DNA from: Demetria terragena DSM 11295
GTDB taxonomy: Bacteria > Actinomycetota > Actinomycetes > Actinomycetales > Dermatophilaceae
Direction of reading: 5' to 3'
DNA length: 64,000 nt
Assembly: GCF_000376825.1 (NCBI RefSeq)
Contig: NZ_AQXW01000004.1
Location: 1,798,001 to 1,862,000, forward strand
Each line of letters starts with the position of its first letter. The first letter of the stretch is position 1. The notes beneath the pieces were generated by a model. That model was given only the letters and a program-made list of their open reading frames with translations. It did no database searches and was not told the DNA's origin. Position numbers and translations under genes: made by a program. Below, one piece after another: positions 32,449 to 41,000 of the stretch.

Positions 32449-32703
32449 CTATGCGCTGGCTCCCCGGTCCAGCCCCACTGCGGTGAATTCGCGGTTCACG
32501 TAGGCCAACACCGGCTCAGCCGACTTGCTCCCCAAGGCGTGGTACGTGCCGTCGTCATCACGGCGTACCGCCCGAATCACGATCTCGGCATCGGCTCGTT
32601 GGACGGCTTCCACGACGTGTGCGCGTTCGTCCGGTGTCACTGAGGCCGGACCACCCAGAACCAACAGGCCGGCGACCGCGGCTCCAATTGCCTTGACTGC
32701 CAT
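32449..32703 (-). CDS. Small exported protein, paralogue of the one at 31270-31749
   Basis: 84 residues from the ATG at 32703. A very short hydrophobic N-terminus (MAVKAIGAAVAGLLVLGGPA) acts as a signal or anchor. Then the same domain as in the 31270 gene: VTPDERAHVVEAVQRADAEI, IRAVRRDDDGTYHALGSKS, LAYVNREFTAVGLD. It lacks the Gly-rich tail. The longer frame to 32811 overlaps the TetR operator and was rejected. Unknown function. Confidence 0.65.
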   Translation of the reverse strand: MAVKAIGAAVAGLLVLGGPASVTPDERAHVVEAVQRADAEIVIRAVRRDDDGTYHALGSKSAEPVLAYVNREFTAVGLDRGASA

Positions 32704-32803
32704 GGGGTCTCGCTCCTTTGCGTCGACTAACCCAGGACCACCACTCTTGACCCCGAACCTGTCCTGAGCCTGTGAACTGGCTCTGGGTTCGCCTCGCAGC
32801 GGG

Positions 32804-32821
32804 TGAGACACGCATGTCTCA
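32804..32821. promoter_or_regulatory. TetR-type operator upstream of the efflux operon
   Basis: TGAGACA-CGCA-TGTCTCA: perfect 7-bp arms, 4-bp spacer, 19 bp before the TetR start and next to the -10-like TTATCT at 32828. Confidence 0.72.
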
Positions 32822-32840
32822 AATGTGTTATCTTTGCCTT

Positions 32841-33395
32841 ATGGCCCGCGATGATCTCATCGACTCAGCGTTGGCGACTCTCAACCAGTCGCCGTCCTCC
32901 TCCATGGCCGACATCGCCGAGGCCGCTGGGATCAGTCGCGCGACCCTGAATCGACACTTCGCCAGCCGGGATGCGCTGATTGGCGAGCTTGGCCGCCGCG
33001 CCCTGGACCGCTGGGAGGGATCACTCGATGACTCCGGAGACCGCGCTGCCATCAAGAGCGGCGATCCGAGCGTGCTCCGCGAAGCGATCACCACACTCCT
33101 TCGGCACTACGTCGCCGACGCTGAGATCTTTGGCTTCACGCTGACCGAGACTCGCCTGGATCACATCCCTGATCTCGCCGACCGGGCCCGGGCCTTGGAG
33201 CGCCGCGAGCAGGCCCTCATCTCCGCAGCACAGCGTGCCGGCGTCTTGCGCTCCGATGTCACCCCGCAATGGATCTCGTGGTCGGTATTCGGGGCTCTTG
33301 TGGGCACGCGCGACGGACTCCGCTTCGGCGACCTTGCCCGACGCGGACTCGAAGACACCCTCGTCACCACCTTTCTCGAAGGCTTCTCCGCATGA
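32841..33395 (+). CDS. TetR family regulator of an MFS efflux pump
   Basis: 184 residues. HTH: MARDDLIDSALATLNQ, MADIAEAAGISRATLNRHFA and SRDALIGELG, typical of TetR. The ligand domain has no diagnostic motif. The start at 32841 is immediately downstream of the operator and -10 region; upstream in-frame starts would cross the operator. Its stop overlaps the MFS start (ATGA), an arrangement like mycobacterial lfrR-lfrA, where the repressor controls its own pump. Confidence 0.87.
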   Translation: MARDDLIDSALATLNQSPSSSMADIAEAAGISRATLNRHFASRDALIGELGRRALDRWEGSLDDSGDRAAIKSGDPSVLREAITTLLRHYVADAEIFGFTLTETRLDHIPDLADRARALERREQALISAAQRAGVLRSDVTPQWISWSVFGALVGTRDGLRFGDLARRGLEDTLVTTFLEGFSA

Positions 33396-34933
33396 TTCCC
33401 ACCACCTCCCCGAACACTGCGCCCACGCAGAGTCCACCGCGCCGTTGGGCGGGACTCGCCGTCCTCGCCAGCAGCCTGCTCGTCGTCGTCATGGACATGA
33501 CGATCCTCAACGTCGCGATTCCGGCGCTGTCGGCAGACCTGCGGCCGTCCTCCCTTGAGTTGCTGTGGATCGTGGACATCTACTCGCTCATCATTGCCGG
33601 GCTGCTGGTCACCGTGGCCTCACTCGGTGACCGTTGGGGCCGTCACCGCATGTTGATCGCGGGGTACTCCGTCTTCGGACTCGCCTCGACGCTCGTCCTT
33701 TTCGTCGACTCCGCCACCGGACTCATCGCCGTACGCGCGTTGCTCGGCCTTGGCGGTGCGGCCATCATGCCCTCCACGCTGTCGATGATCCGCGGCCTGT
33801 TTCCCAACCCCCGCGAGCGCGCAACCGCACTCGGCATCTGGGGCGGTACGGCAGCAGTCGGATCGGCGCTCGGGCCCATCGTGGGCGGCGTCCTGCTCGA
33901 GCACTTCAGTTGGCATTCCGCGTTCCTGGTCAACGTGCCGATCATGATGGCCGCCGTGGTGGGCGCCGTGATCCTGTTGCCACCAAGTCGCTCGTCACGC
34001 CCCGCGCCACTCGACCCCGTTGCCACCGTGCTCTCGATGGTCGGGATGGTCGCGCTCGTCTACGCCATCAAAGAACTCGGCAAGGACGGGCTGGCGACCG
34101 CTCCCGCACTGCTTCTGAGCGTGGGTCTCGTGGCGCTCGCCGCGTTCGTCCGCCGCTGCCTCACCCGACCCGAGCCGATGTTGGAGATCCGGTTGTTCAA
34201 GGGTCGCGGTTTTACCGCAGGCGTCACGGCAGCCTTTGTCACCTCGCTCGCCATGGCAGCGGTGCTGTTGCTCGGCGCCCAATGGCTGCTACTGGTCCGC
34301 GGTTTCTCACCCGTCGAAGCGGGCCTGGCCATGCTTCCTGCGGCGATCGGCGGGGCCATCGGGTCCCCGATCGCCCCGACCGTCGCGTCCCGCATCGGTG
34401 CGCGGGCCGTCCTCAGTGGCGGACTCGCGCTGGGCGGAATCGGCTTCCTGATGCTCTTCATCGCGCCCGAGCCGCTGACCTACAGCTGGGTCGCCGCAGC
34501 CTTCGTATTCGTCGGAGTCGCCATGTCCTCCTTGGCCGTAGGTTCCGCCGTCATCATGGCTGGCGCCCCAGCGGACAAGGCCGGCAGTGCTGCGGCGATC
34601 GAGGAGACGTCCTATGAGGTCGGTGCGGCACTCGGTGTCGCTATCCTGGGCAGCCTTGGCGCCGCGCTCTACCGTGGCCATCTCGATCCGGCGGCACTCG
34701 CCGGACTGCCTGCAGGCACGGTGTCCGATATCCGTGAGTCACTTGGCGGAGCGCTGGAAGTTGCCGGCGGTCTCGGCAACGCTGGGGACGCCGTGACGGT
34801 GACAGCCCAGTCGGCGTTTACCTCGTCGCTGACAGGTGTCGGCCTCGCGGGCGGCGTGGTGATGCTCGTTGCAGCCGTGGGGGTCTGGATCCTTACACCG
34901 CGCGATCTCGATCTATCGGGTGCGCACGACTGA
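33392..34933 (+). CDS. MFS drug efflux transporter (DHA2/14-TMS, LfrA/SmvA/QacA-like)
   Basis: Proton-driven export of cationic or hydrophobic compounds is typical for the family. 513 residues with 14 predicted helices. Motifs: VVMDMTILNVAIPALSADL (motif D1, with the membrane Asp of QacA-type pumps), DRWGRHRMLIAG (motif A) and LGPIVGGVLLEHFSWHSAFL (motif C). The start at 33392 overlaps the tetR stop. Co-regulation through 32804-32821 is likely. Confidence 0.9.
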   Translation: MIPTTSPNTAPTQSPPRRWAGLAVLASSLLVVVMDMTILNVAIPALSADLRPSSLELLWIVDIYSLIIAGLLVTVASLGDRWGRHRMLIAGYSVFGLASTLVLFVDSATGLIAVRALLGLGGAAIMPSTLSMIRGLFPNPRERATALGIWGGTAAVGSALGPIVGGVLLEHFSWHSAFLVNVPIMMAAVVGAVILLPPSRSSRPAPLDPVATVLSMVGMVALVYAIKELGKDGLATAPALLLSVGLVALAAFVRRCLTRPEPMLEIRLFKGRGFTAGVTAAFVTSLAMAAVLLLGAQWLLLVRGFSPVEAGLAMLPAAIGGAIGSPIAPTVASRIGARAVLSGGLALGGIGFLMLFIAPEPLTYSWVAAAFVFVGVAMSSLAVGSAVIMAGAPADKAGSAAAIEETSYEVGAALGVAILGSLGAALYRGHLDPAALAGLPAGTVSDIRESLGGALEVAGGLGNAGDAVTVTAQSAFTSSLTGVGLAGGVVMLVAAVGVWILTPRDLDLSGAHD

Positions 34934-34943
34934 CATCGGCGGA

Positions 34944-36605
34944 CTAGCCGTTCACGACCCTCCGAGCAGCGTGGACGAAGGCGTCGGCGTAGCCCTCGTC
35001 TGGGAAAGAACCCAGATAGTGCTCGCGCGCCCGAAGCCGGGTTTCGCGCATCGGGTCGTTGCCGAGGAGGTCGCTCAGCGGGCCCTCCCAGGTGGCCGGG
35101 TCGGGATCCATGATGTATCCGACCGCGGCGAGGGGGAACTCCGCCAAGAACTCCTCTCGACCGCGTCCGCCATTGGTGATGGCAAACGGCTTGCGGGAGT
35201 AGAGGAAGTCGGCCACCACACCCGAGATGTCCGCGATCATGGCGTCACTGGCGTTGAAGCAGTCGACCACGTTCATCTCACGCTCGGCCGTGAGCCCGTA
35301 GATGTGCCCGATATTGCGCGCTTGATCATCGGCCGCGAGCAGCGCATGCGCCTGCTGAATGATCGCGGTGTACTCCGGATCCTTGTAACTCAGCGGGTGC
35401 GGACGGAAGACGACCCGGCAGCCACGGGCAATCAATGACTCAAAGAGTGCGACCACGCCAGGGATCGAGCTGTACGAGGCCACCTCGGAATGCCCCCGCC
35501 ACGTGGGGGCATAGAGCACCGTGGTCGGTCCGGTGCGTACGCCGTGGTCGACCTCAATGTCTTCGACTTGGGGGCGGCCCACGATCTCGAACTTGTCCGC
35601 GGGAATGGAGACACCGTTGTTGGCGTACCGGTCGACGCCGGCCTGTCCCGCAACGAAAATCTTGTCGAACATGGCGGTCACCGGGTTGAAGCTCGCTGGC
35701 TTATCGCTCTCGCCGTGCAGTAGTTGCACATGAGTTAGCGGTATGTAGCGCACCAGGTGGCTGTTCTTGGCCCCATTGTTGACATAGAACGCGGCCCGCA
35801 GACTCGGGATGACCAGCCGCTCTACGTCCTTCAGCGTCCGGGCCATCACGACCGGCACGTCCTCCGCCAGGCGCCGCGCCTCGGCGAATCCCGATGGACT
35901 TCGCACCATGATGAAGAACGGCTCGTCAACCCGCCGGAGATAGGGCATCCACATCGCTAATTCGTAGCCAGAGTTGCGGGGCGCATCCCAGTAGATAACG
36001 AACTTCGGGTCGAGCTCGGCCAAGACCTCGGGGAGCGCCTCATAGCGCGCGTTCGAGGCGACCCGACGGTTGAGGCGGTCACGCACAATCCAGCCCACCA
36101 TGCCGACGACGCCCGCGGCCGGAATCAACCACAAAATCGTCGGGGCACCCGTCAACGCGGCCACCATGAACAGGGGTGGAATCACCAGGTTGAGCCCGAC
36201 ATATCCCACGATCGGGCGGGTGCGCGCCAGCCGCGTCTCCAGACCGGGGACGCCATGCACCCGCGTACCGACATATCGCGCAGCGCGTCCGATCGTCGGC
36301 TCGGTGCGGATCATGAGCACGACGAGCAACACCGCGATCACAGCGACCCAGACATGGTGACGGCCGTCAGCGCGCAGGAGCGGCGCGAGCGTTCCAATCA
36401 TCAGGATGAGTCGGACCGACAGGTACCGGCCGATCTGCCGTGTCCACCGCCGTTTCAGCGCCGAACGCAGGGTCTGCCAGGCGACATACAGCCAGGTCAG
36501 CCCCCAGAGCACGCGCCCGGCCGTCGATACATCGACAAGCATCAGGAGGGTTCCGAGTGTTCCTACCCCGGCGATGACAAGGGCCTTCAGTTCAGCGTTT
36601 CGCAC
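34944..36605 (-). CDS. CDP-glycerol:poly(glycerophosphate) glycerophosphotransferase (TagB/TagF-like)
   Basis: Adds glycerol phosphate from CDP-glycerol to a wall-polymer acceptor at the membrane. GTG start; 553 residues. The N-terminal about 170 residues hold several hydrophobic segments, an unusual membrane module for TagF-type enzymes. The catalytic part has THVQLLHGESDKPASF (His), PTTVLYAPTWRGHSE, VVFRPHPLSYKDPEY (His) and NASDAMIADISGVVADFLYS (the D-S/T-G motif). No other teichoic-acid gene is adjacent. Two overlapping hairpins lie in its leader (36631-36656). Confidence 0.85.
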   Translation of the reverse strand: MRNAELKALVIAGVGTLGTLLMLVDVSTAGRVLWGLTWLYVAWQTLRSALKRRWTRQIGRYLSVRLILMIGTLAPLLRADGRHHVWVAVIAVLLVVLMIRTEPTIGRAARYVGTRVHGVPGLETRLARTRPIVGYVGLNLVIPPLFMVAALTGAPTILWLIPAAGVVGMVGWIVRDRLNRRVASNARYEALPEVLAELDPKFVIYWDAPRNSGYELAMWMPYLRRVDEPFFIMVRSPSGFAEARRLAEDVPVVMARTLKDVERLVIPSLRAAFYVNNGAKNSHLVRYIPLTHVQLLHGESDKPASFNPVTAMFDKIFVAGQAGVDRYANNGVSIPADKFEIVGRPQVEDIEVDHGVRTGPTTVLYAPTWRGHSEVASYSSIPGVVALFESLIARGCRVVFRPHPLSYKDPEYTAIIQQAHALLAADDQARNIGHIYGLTAEREMNVVDCFNASDAMIADISGVVADFLYSRKPFAITNGGRGREEFLAEFPLAAVGYIMDPDPATWEGPLSDLLGNDPMRETRLRAREHYLGSFPDEGYADAFVHAARRVVNG

Positions 36606-36630
36606 GAGCGAGAGTTGTCCTGGTTCTGGG

Positions 36631-36656
36631 TGGGGGATGGTCCCCCAACGTTGGGG
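36631..36656 (-). promoter_or_regulatory. Two overlapping, mutually exclusive leader hairpins
   Basis: TGGGGGA-x3-TCCCCCA (36631-36647) and CCCCAACGTTGGGG (36643-36656) share five bases, so only one can form. They lie 26-51 bp upstream of the CDP-glycerol transferase start, in its probable 5' leader. Confidence 0.45.
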
Positions 36657-36727
36657 TCAGCGTGACGGACATCGTACGTGAGGCCCGAGCAGGGAGCATT
36701 CCCACTCAGGCCCCACGCGATGATCGG

Positions 36728-37156
36728 TCAGTTGTTGGCGCCGCTGCCCTCATAGAAGGTCCATCCGACACCGCGCACGGCACCGTAGTAGACGTTCGCA
36801 ACGCCCTTGCAGAGGGAGCCTTTGCCCGCGCACGCGGAATACATGGCGTCGCGGAACCTCTGGTCACAGACCTTGCGGTCGACGCTGCTTCCCTGGTCAT
36901 AGCACCGGTCGTGCGCGACGCACGCGTTGTGGAAGTTCGCGCCGCCCGGCGGGTTTTCGGGTACGAGTTTGCCGACCCAGTTATTCGGCCCGCACTCAAA
37001 TTCACCAGCGGCAAAGAAGGCCGCGTTCTGGATCTGTCCAGTCGAGACCTCAGTCGTTGTCGGCGCGGCCTCGGCGCCTCCAGCGGTGCCAAGGGCGACC
37101 CCACTGAGCATGGCGGCGCCGAAGAAGCCTGTCATTGCACGGTGTGCGAGTTTCAT
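36728..37156 (-). CDS. Secreted prokaryotic phospholipase A2
   Basis: Hydrolyses the sn-2 ester of phospholipids outside the cell. 142 residues from the ATG at 37156, which follows GGAGGACACG. Signal peptide to about GGAEA. The catalytic motif is NACVAHDRCYDQG (His-Asp dyad, flanking cysteines). Further cysteines in EFECG, DRKVCDQRF, YSACAGKGSLCKG give the disulfide pattern of bacterial PLA2. Close to the length of Streptomyces PLA2. Confidence 0.88.
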   Translation of the reverse strand: MKLAHRAMTGFFGAAMLSGVALGTAGGAEAAPTTTEVSTGQIQNAAFFAAGEFECGPNNWVGKLVPENPPGGANFHNACVAHDRCYDQGSSVDRKVCDQRFRDAMYSACAGKGSLCKGVANVYYGAVRGVGWTFYEGSGANN

Positions 37157-37219
37157 CGTGTCCTCCGTGTCTACTGGTGCGATTGCCACCTTCAACACAA
37201 GCAGAATCCGCTCGGACCA

Positions 37220-37235
37220 TGTGACCTACGTCATA
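37220..37235. promoter_or_regulatory. CRP/GlxR-like site upstream of the phospholipase gene
   Basis: TGTGA-CCTACG-TCATA differs from TGTGA-N6-TCACA at one conserved base. It lies 64 bp upstream of the phospholipase start. Confidence 0.35.
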
Positions 37236-37260
37236 CTTAAATTTCAACCAGGGCGACGGG

Positions 37261-38181
37261 CTACCTCATGAAGTCGCTGACGCTGGTACGAATCCCGTGG
37301 GCATCGAGGCCGTGCAGCCGGTCGTGATCCTCCGGTTCGCCGTACCGGTGCGGGTCGGGGTCGCCGACCCCGAGTCCCAACTGTCGATGGTCGAGATCAC
37401 CCAGCGCCTCGGCCACGAACCTGCTGGACGTGCCCGACAGATATGGCTCGACGAAGACCACGCGTGGACCATCGAGCGTGGCCCGCAGGGTGGCGGCATC
37501 GAACGGTCGCACCGTGCTGGCATACAGCAGCGTGACGTCCAGGTCGCGGACGGCCTCCTCCGTGGCGCGCAACATCGGGCCGACGGCCACCACGGTGCCC
37601 CGCGCTCCCCGACGAAGAACGCTCCACCGGCCGTCCGCGGACACGTGTGGCTCGGGGTTGGCCTCGCCGCCGACCCGAATGTAAGTCCGGTCGTCGCGGG
37701 CTGCCGCTGCGCGGAGTTGGGCGTCGAGTTCGGCGGGATGGCCCGGTGTGTGAATCGTCCAGTCCCGCAACGTGTCCAGCAGGGCGACGTCGCCGGGCGA
37801 TTGGTGCGTACGCCCCCCGGCCGGCCAGTCATACGAGCCGTAGGACCCGACGAGGATCGCGCCGACGTCTTGATGGCTGAGGTCGAGTTTGACCTGCTCC
37901 CAGGCGCGCTCGATCAGAAAGGCGCCGAAGGTGTGAGCGATCGGGCGCAATCCGGCCAGCGCGAGCCCGGCGGTGGCGCTGACCAGGAGCTGCTCTCGAA
38001 TACCGACGTTGACCACGCGGCCCGGGTGTTGATCGATGGCTCGCTCGAACTGCGACACGGAGATGTCGGCCATCACCAGCGCAAGGCGCGAATCCTCTTG
38101 CAGGAGAGCCTGAGTCGTCAGGACGAACTGGCCCCGCAAGTCGAGTGCTGCCGTGGGGTCGGGGTGTGCGATGACGGTCAT
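37261..38181 (-). CDS. Transketolase C-terminal half (pyrimidine-binding and C-terminal domains)
   Basis: Second subunit of a split thiamine-diphosphate transketolase or related enzyme. 306 residues. RVVNVGIREQLLVSATAGLALAG carries the Glu that activates TPP; SYGSYDWPAGGRTHQSPGDVALL and VTLLYASTVRPFDAATLRATL complete the Pyr and C domains. It starts 3 bp downstream of the N-terminal subunit gene. The neighbours suggest no particular pathway. Split enzymes of this kind occur in nucleotide-sugar, apiose or deoxysugar metabolism as well as pentose metabolism. Confidence 0.88.
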   Translation of the reverse strand: MTVIAHPDPTAALDLRGQFVLTTQALLQEDSRLALVMADISVSQFERAIDQHPGRVVNVGIREQLLVSATAGLALAGLRPIAHTFGAFLIERAWEQVKLDLSHQDVGAILVGSYGSYDWPAGGRTHQSPGDVALLDTLRDWTIHTPGHPAELDAQLRAAAARDDRTYIRVGGEANPEPHVSADGRWSVLRRGARGTVVAVGPMLRATEEAVRDLDVTLLYASTVRPFDAATLRATLDGPRVVFVEPYLSGTSSRFVAEALGDLDHRQLGLGVGDPDPHRYGEPEDHDRLHGLDAHGIRTSVSDFMR

Positions 38182-38184
38182 GGG

Positions 38185-38898
38185 TTAGCCCTTCTTCGGC
38201 TCGACGTGAGCGATGACGGCGGTGGGACGGCCGGGATGGGTGGTGGTGAATGCGTCGAGCAGCGCGGAGTGGTCACGCCCGTTCACGTCGTGGGTCAGCC
38301 AGCCTTCGGTGTCGAAGCGAGCACCTATCCCACCCCGCCAGCCGTGCGACGCGGACTGGTTATCGATGACCACAGCGGTGAGGTTGTCCAAGCCGACAGC
38401 ACCGGCATAGGCAACGGCTTCGCTGTTGGAGCCCTCGTCGTATTCGGCGTCCCCGAGGAGGACAACGACCCGGGCAGGCGACTCCTGGATTTGTAAACCG
38501 TGCGCTAGCCCGACGGCCGCGCCCAGGCCATGGCCAAGTGATCCGCTGGAGAACTCGACGCCCGGCACCAGCAACCGATCGGGGTGGTGGCCCAGGGGCG
38601 AATCGCGCGTCCCGAAGGGCGCAAGCCACTCTTGAGGGATGAAGCCGTTGGCGGCCAGGACGGCGTAGAACGCCATCGGCCCATGCCCCTTGGACAGCAC
38701 GAAACGGTCTCGGTCGGGGTGGTCGATCGTCTCCGGCGTGACATTCAGGACCTGGTCATAGAGGACCCACAACACATCAAGGGTGGACGTGGCGCTGGGC
38801 TCGTGCTTCTCAGCGCCAGTCATCAGCGCCATCAGGCGCGGGACATCATCGAGGGCGCTCGCAGTATCAACAGTCATGGCATGAGCATCCGACTTCAT
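38185..38898 (-). CDS. Transketolase N-terminal half (TPP pyrophosphate-binding)
   Basis: First subunit of the split transketolase. 237 residues; ATGs at 38898 and 38877 are possible starts. Motifs: VLSKGHGPMAFYAVLA, GVEFSSGSLGHGLGAAVGLAHGL and the TPP/Mg motif LLGDAEYDEGSNSEAV...VVIDNQSASHG (GD to N spacing as in the family). Paired directly with the C-terminal subunit gene. Confidence 0.88.
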   Translation of the reverse strand: MKSDAHAMTVDTASALDDVPRLMALMTGAEKHEPSATSTLDVLWVLYDQVLNVTPETIDHPDRDRFVLSKGHGPMAFYAVLAANGFIPQEWLAPFGTRDSPLGHHPDRLLVPGVEFSSGSLGHGLGAAVGLAHGLQIQESPARVVVLLGDAEYDEGSNSEAVAYAGAVGLDNLTAVVIDNQSASHGWRGGIGARFDTEGWLTHDVNGRDHSALLDAFTTTHPGRPTAVIAHVEPKKG

Positions 38899-38939
38899 GT
38901 GGACTTGAAGTCAAGCCCCGGCACGGTGGAATGCCAAAA

Positions 38940-38965
38940 GGGGGCGAGCGTGACCGCTCGCCCCC
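38940..38965 (-). terminator. GC-rich terminator downstream of csbD
   Basis: GGGGGCGAGCG (38940-38950) pairs perfectly with CGCTCGCCCCC (38955-38965) around TGAC. On the minus strand it follows the CsbD-like gene, and the CCAAAA on its left gives TTTTGG after the stem in that direction. Confidence 0.85.
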
Positions 38966-39021
38966 TCATCGTGCATGGGGAATCTTGCTACCCGGACGGA
39001 CCAGGACTCCCCGTTCTGAAG

Positions 39022-39216
39022 TCAGCTAGTCAAGCCGTCCTTCAGGTTCTTAGCGGAGTCCTTGACGTTCTCCCCGGCCTTCTTGGCCGATGCTTCGGTC
39101 TGGTCGGCCTTGCCCTCGGCCTCCAGGCCCGGGTCGTTCTTGGCGTCGCCCACGGCTTCCTTGGCCTTGCCGACCAGGTCTTCCGCAGCGTTGCTGATCT
39201 TGTCGCCGATACCCAT
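39022..39216 (-). CDS. CsbD family stress protein
   Basis: 64-residue hydrophilic protein MGIGDKISNAAEDLVGKAKEAVG..., with GLEAEGKADQTEASAKKAGE. This matches CsbD, a small helical general-stress protein (sigma-B regulated in Bacillus), function unknown. RBS AAGGGAG precedes. It is separated by 22 bp from the downstream end of the Asp23/AmaP cluster and may share its stress regulation. Confidence 0.88.
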   Translation of the reverse strand: MGIGDKISNAAEDLVGKAKEAVGDAKNDPGLEAEGKADQTEASAKKAGENVKDSAKNLKDGLTS

Positions 39217-39238
39217 GGTTGAACTCCCTTTGTTCGAT

Positions 39239-39820
39239 TCACTGCACCCGAGCGGGTGCAGCAGCGCGACCGCGGCGCGGCCGTGGCTTGTCCATCAGCA
39301 GTCGAGCGCCCAACTGGCCGTCGAAGCCTTCGCGGACGCTGTGCTGGTAGGCGCGGGCACTCTCGAGGAGCCGTGCACCGTCGGTGCGCGCATCGATGGT
39401 CGCCCGAGCCAACACCATCTGTCCTCGTGAACGTCCATCAACGACGCTGGCCCGGCAGGACTCGATGCCTTCGGAATCCTCCAGTCCGCTCGCGACCATC
39501 GTGCCCAGTGACCGAGCGTCGACCGCCAGCCTTCCGTGGGCATCGCTGTTGCTCAGTCGAATCCGGCTGAGGGTCGCGCGGCGCAAGTGCGCGAGCAGGA
39601 GCCAGAGCCCCAGGACCACCAAGATCAGACCGACAAGGCCCACCACCCAGGGCATCCAGGATTCTTTGAGGGTGTCGCGCACGGCGGTGAGGTCGGCGCG
39701 CTGACTCCAGTTGCGCACCCAGTTCAGTTGGTGGTCGGCTAAGACCAGCCCACCGGCGAGGAGACCTAGGCCGACAATCAGGGACAGGGCACGGTCGGCC
39801 ACTGCGGGGATTCGATTCAT
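39239..39820 (-). CDS. AmaP-like alkaline-shock membrane-anchor protein
   Basis: 193 residues with two N-terminal transmembrane segments (LSLIVGLGLLAGGLVLA and PWVVGLVGLILVVLGLWLLLA) and a cytosolic domain. This is the layout of AmaP, which tethers Asp23 to the membrane in staphylococci. The tail RGRAAAPARVQ is basic. Last gene of the Asp23 operon; overlaps the previous gene by 4 bp. Confidence 0.75.
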   Translation of the reverse strand: MNRIPAVADRALSLIVGLGLLAGGLVLADHQLNWVRNWSQRADLTAVRDTLKESWMPWVVGLVGLILVVLGLWLLLAHLRRATLSRIRLSNSDAHGRLAVDARSLGTMVASGLEDSEGIESCRASVVDGRSRGQMVLARATIDARTDGARLLESARAYQHSVREGFDGQLGARLLMDKPRPRRGRAAAPARVQ

Positions 39821-40374
39821 CGGCTCGCCTTCGTCGGTCGTACGTCCACGGTCCGCGTCGTCAATTCCGCCACTCGAGAGGAAACCTCCGCGCGCACCTG
39901 TTCGATCACGGACTCCGGTTGCACATCAGGCTCGGTCGCCACACGGACGGTCAGGGCGGTCTTGCGCCGCAGCGAGCCAGTGGCCTGCAGGACTCCGGGA
40001 ACATCTTCGGCCGCGGTCTCGGCGAGCGCACACAGAGCACCCGGGGTCAGCCAGGCATCCAGGTCGTCGCTGATGCGCTCATGGGTACGTCGCCGCGGCT
40101 TCAGCGCAACGAACAGCAACCACAGACCGATCAGCGCCATCGGGATTCCAGCCAGCAGACCCCAATCGGCCACTCGGCTTCCATCGATCGCGTCGACCAG
40201 GCGATCGAGCACCGCTGGTCCGGATGCCCAGTCCTGCCGCACCACCATCCACTGAATGGCTGCGGCACCCAGGGCCAACAACATCAACCCGACCAACACT
40301 GCGCCGAACACCGCAGCGGGTGCCGCTTGAGGGTGCTTCGGTGCTTTGCCGTGCGCTGGTGCTTTGCCGTTCAC
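39817..40374 (-). CDS. DUF6286-like membrane protein of the Asp23 cluster
   Basis: 185 residues. Lys/His/Pro/Ala-rich N-terminus, two hydrophobic segments (AAVFGAVLVGLMLLALGAAA; LLAGIPMALIGLWLLFVAL), then an Asp23-like soluble domain (TGSLRRKTALTVRVATEPD, VRAEVSSRVAELTTRTVDVR). Architecture parallels the AmaP-like protein that overlaps it downstream. The DUF name is from recall of this family in actinobacterial Asp23 loci. Confidence 0.7.
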   Translation of the reverse strand: MNGKAPAHGKAPKHPQAAPAAVFGAVLVGLMLLALGAAAIQWMVVRQDWASGPAVLDRLVDAIDGSRVADWGLLAGIPMALIGLWLLFVALKPRRRTHERISDDLDAWLTPGALCALAETAAEDVPGVLQATGSLRRKTALTVRVATEPDVQPESVIEQVRAEVSSRVAELTTRTVDVRPTKASR

Positions 40375-40793
40375 TCGACCCTCCTCACGTTGCTGACGCC
40401 CGTCGCGTCGACGAGGTGGACAGTCACATCGACGCTGTTGACGCGCGTACCCGACAGCCGAGACGTCTCGGACCGCACGCGATCACGCACCGTGCGCGAC
40501 AGCGCGTTGACATTGCACGGCCAGACCGCAGCGATGTCGAGTTCGATTCGGCTGGTCTGTCCTGCCACGGTCGCGGTCGCCGACGGATAACCGCGGCCGG
40601 CCAGCCGACCCAGACCAGATGAATGCTGCACGGCACCGGGAACGAGCGTCGCGGTGTGCTCGGCAATCCTGGTCAACACTCGCTGGCGTACTTCGAGGCC
40701 GCCGCGTGCGCCCGGCTCGTCGTGGGCCGCATCCGGGCCAGATTCGCCCGGTGAGTCGGCCCCGACCTGCTGGTCATCAACCACGGTTGCCAC
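40371..40793 (-). CDS. Asp23/Gls24 family protein
   Basis: 140 residues if the GTG at 40793 is used; a GTG at 40784 is equally possible, and both lie within the end of the preceding gene. Asp23 features: VRQRVLTRIAEHTATLVPG, YPSATATVAGQTSRIELDIAAVWP and VNSVDVTVHLVD. The upstream open frame to 40892 runs against the 58-residue membrane-protein gene in another frame. It forms 4-bp overlaps in the operon. Confidence 0.72.
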   Translation of the reverse strand: MATVVDDQQVGADSPGESGPDAAHDEPGARGGLEVRQRVLTRIAEHTATLVPGAVQHSSGLGRLAGRGYPSATATVAGQTSRIELDIAAVWPCNVNALSRTVRDRVRSETSRLSGTRVNSVDVTVHLVDATGVSNVRRVE

Positions 40794-40953
40794 GCCGCAA
40801 CTGGTCCAGGTCCACGTCACCGTCGAGATACATCCCGGCGGCCAATCCGGCGCCGCCCAGGACCAGGGCGAGCAAGAAGCCCAAGAATCCACCGGTGGTG
40901 ATGGCGATCGTCAACAGCAAGCCGACGATCAGTCCGGCCAATGCCTTGCTCAT
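40777..40953 (-). CDS. Small membrane protein (DUF2273-like) of the Asp23 cluster
   Basis: 58 residues from the ATG at 40953 (GAGGAGAGCACC upstream): LIVGLLLTIAITTGGFLGFLLALVLGGAGLAAG forms a hairpin of two helices, ending GDVDLDQLRRGNRG. Small DUF2273-type membrane proteins accompany Asp23 in many Gram-positives. The longer frame to 41034 lacks a comparable RBS. Confidence 0.72.
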   Translation of the reverse strand: MSKALAGLIVGLLLTIAITTGGFLGFLLALVLGGAGLAAGMYLDGDVDLDQLRRGNRG

Positions 40954-41000
40954 GGTGCTCTCCTCGTCTGCGGCAACCGGCCGCCGTGCATCGGTCTTGG

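Noticed and set aside
33634-34617. Long overlapping plus-strand frame within the MFS transporter gene
   Set aside because: Arg/His/Gly-rich shadow frame without motifs; the transporter frame has clear MFS signatures.
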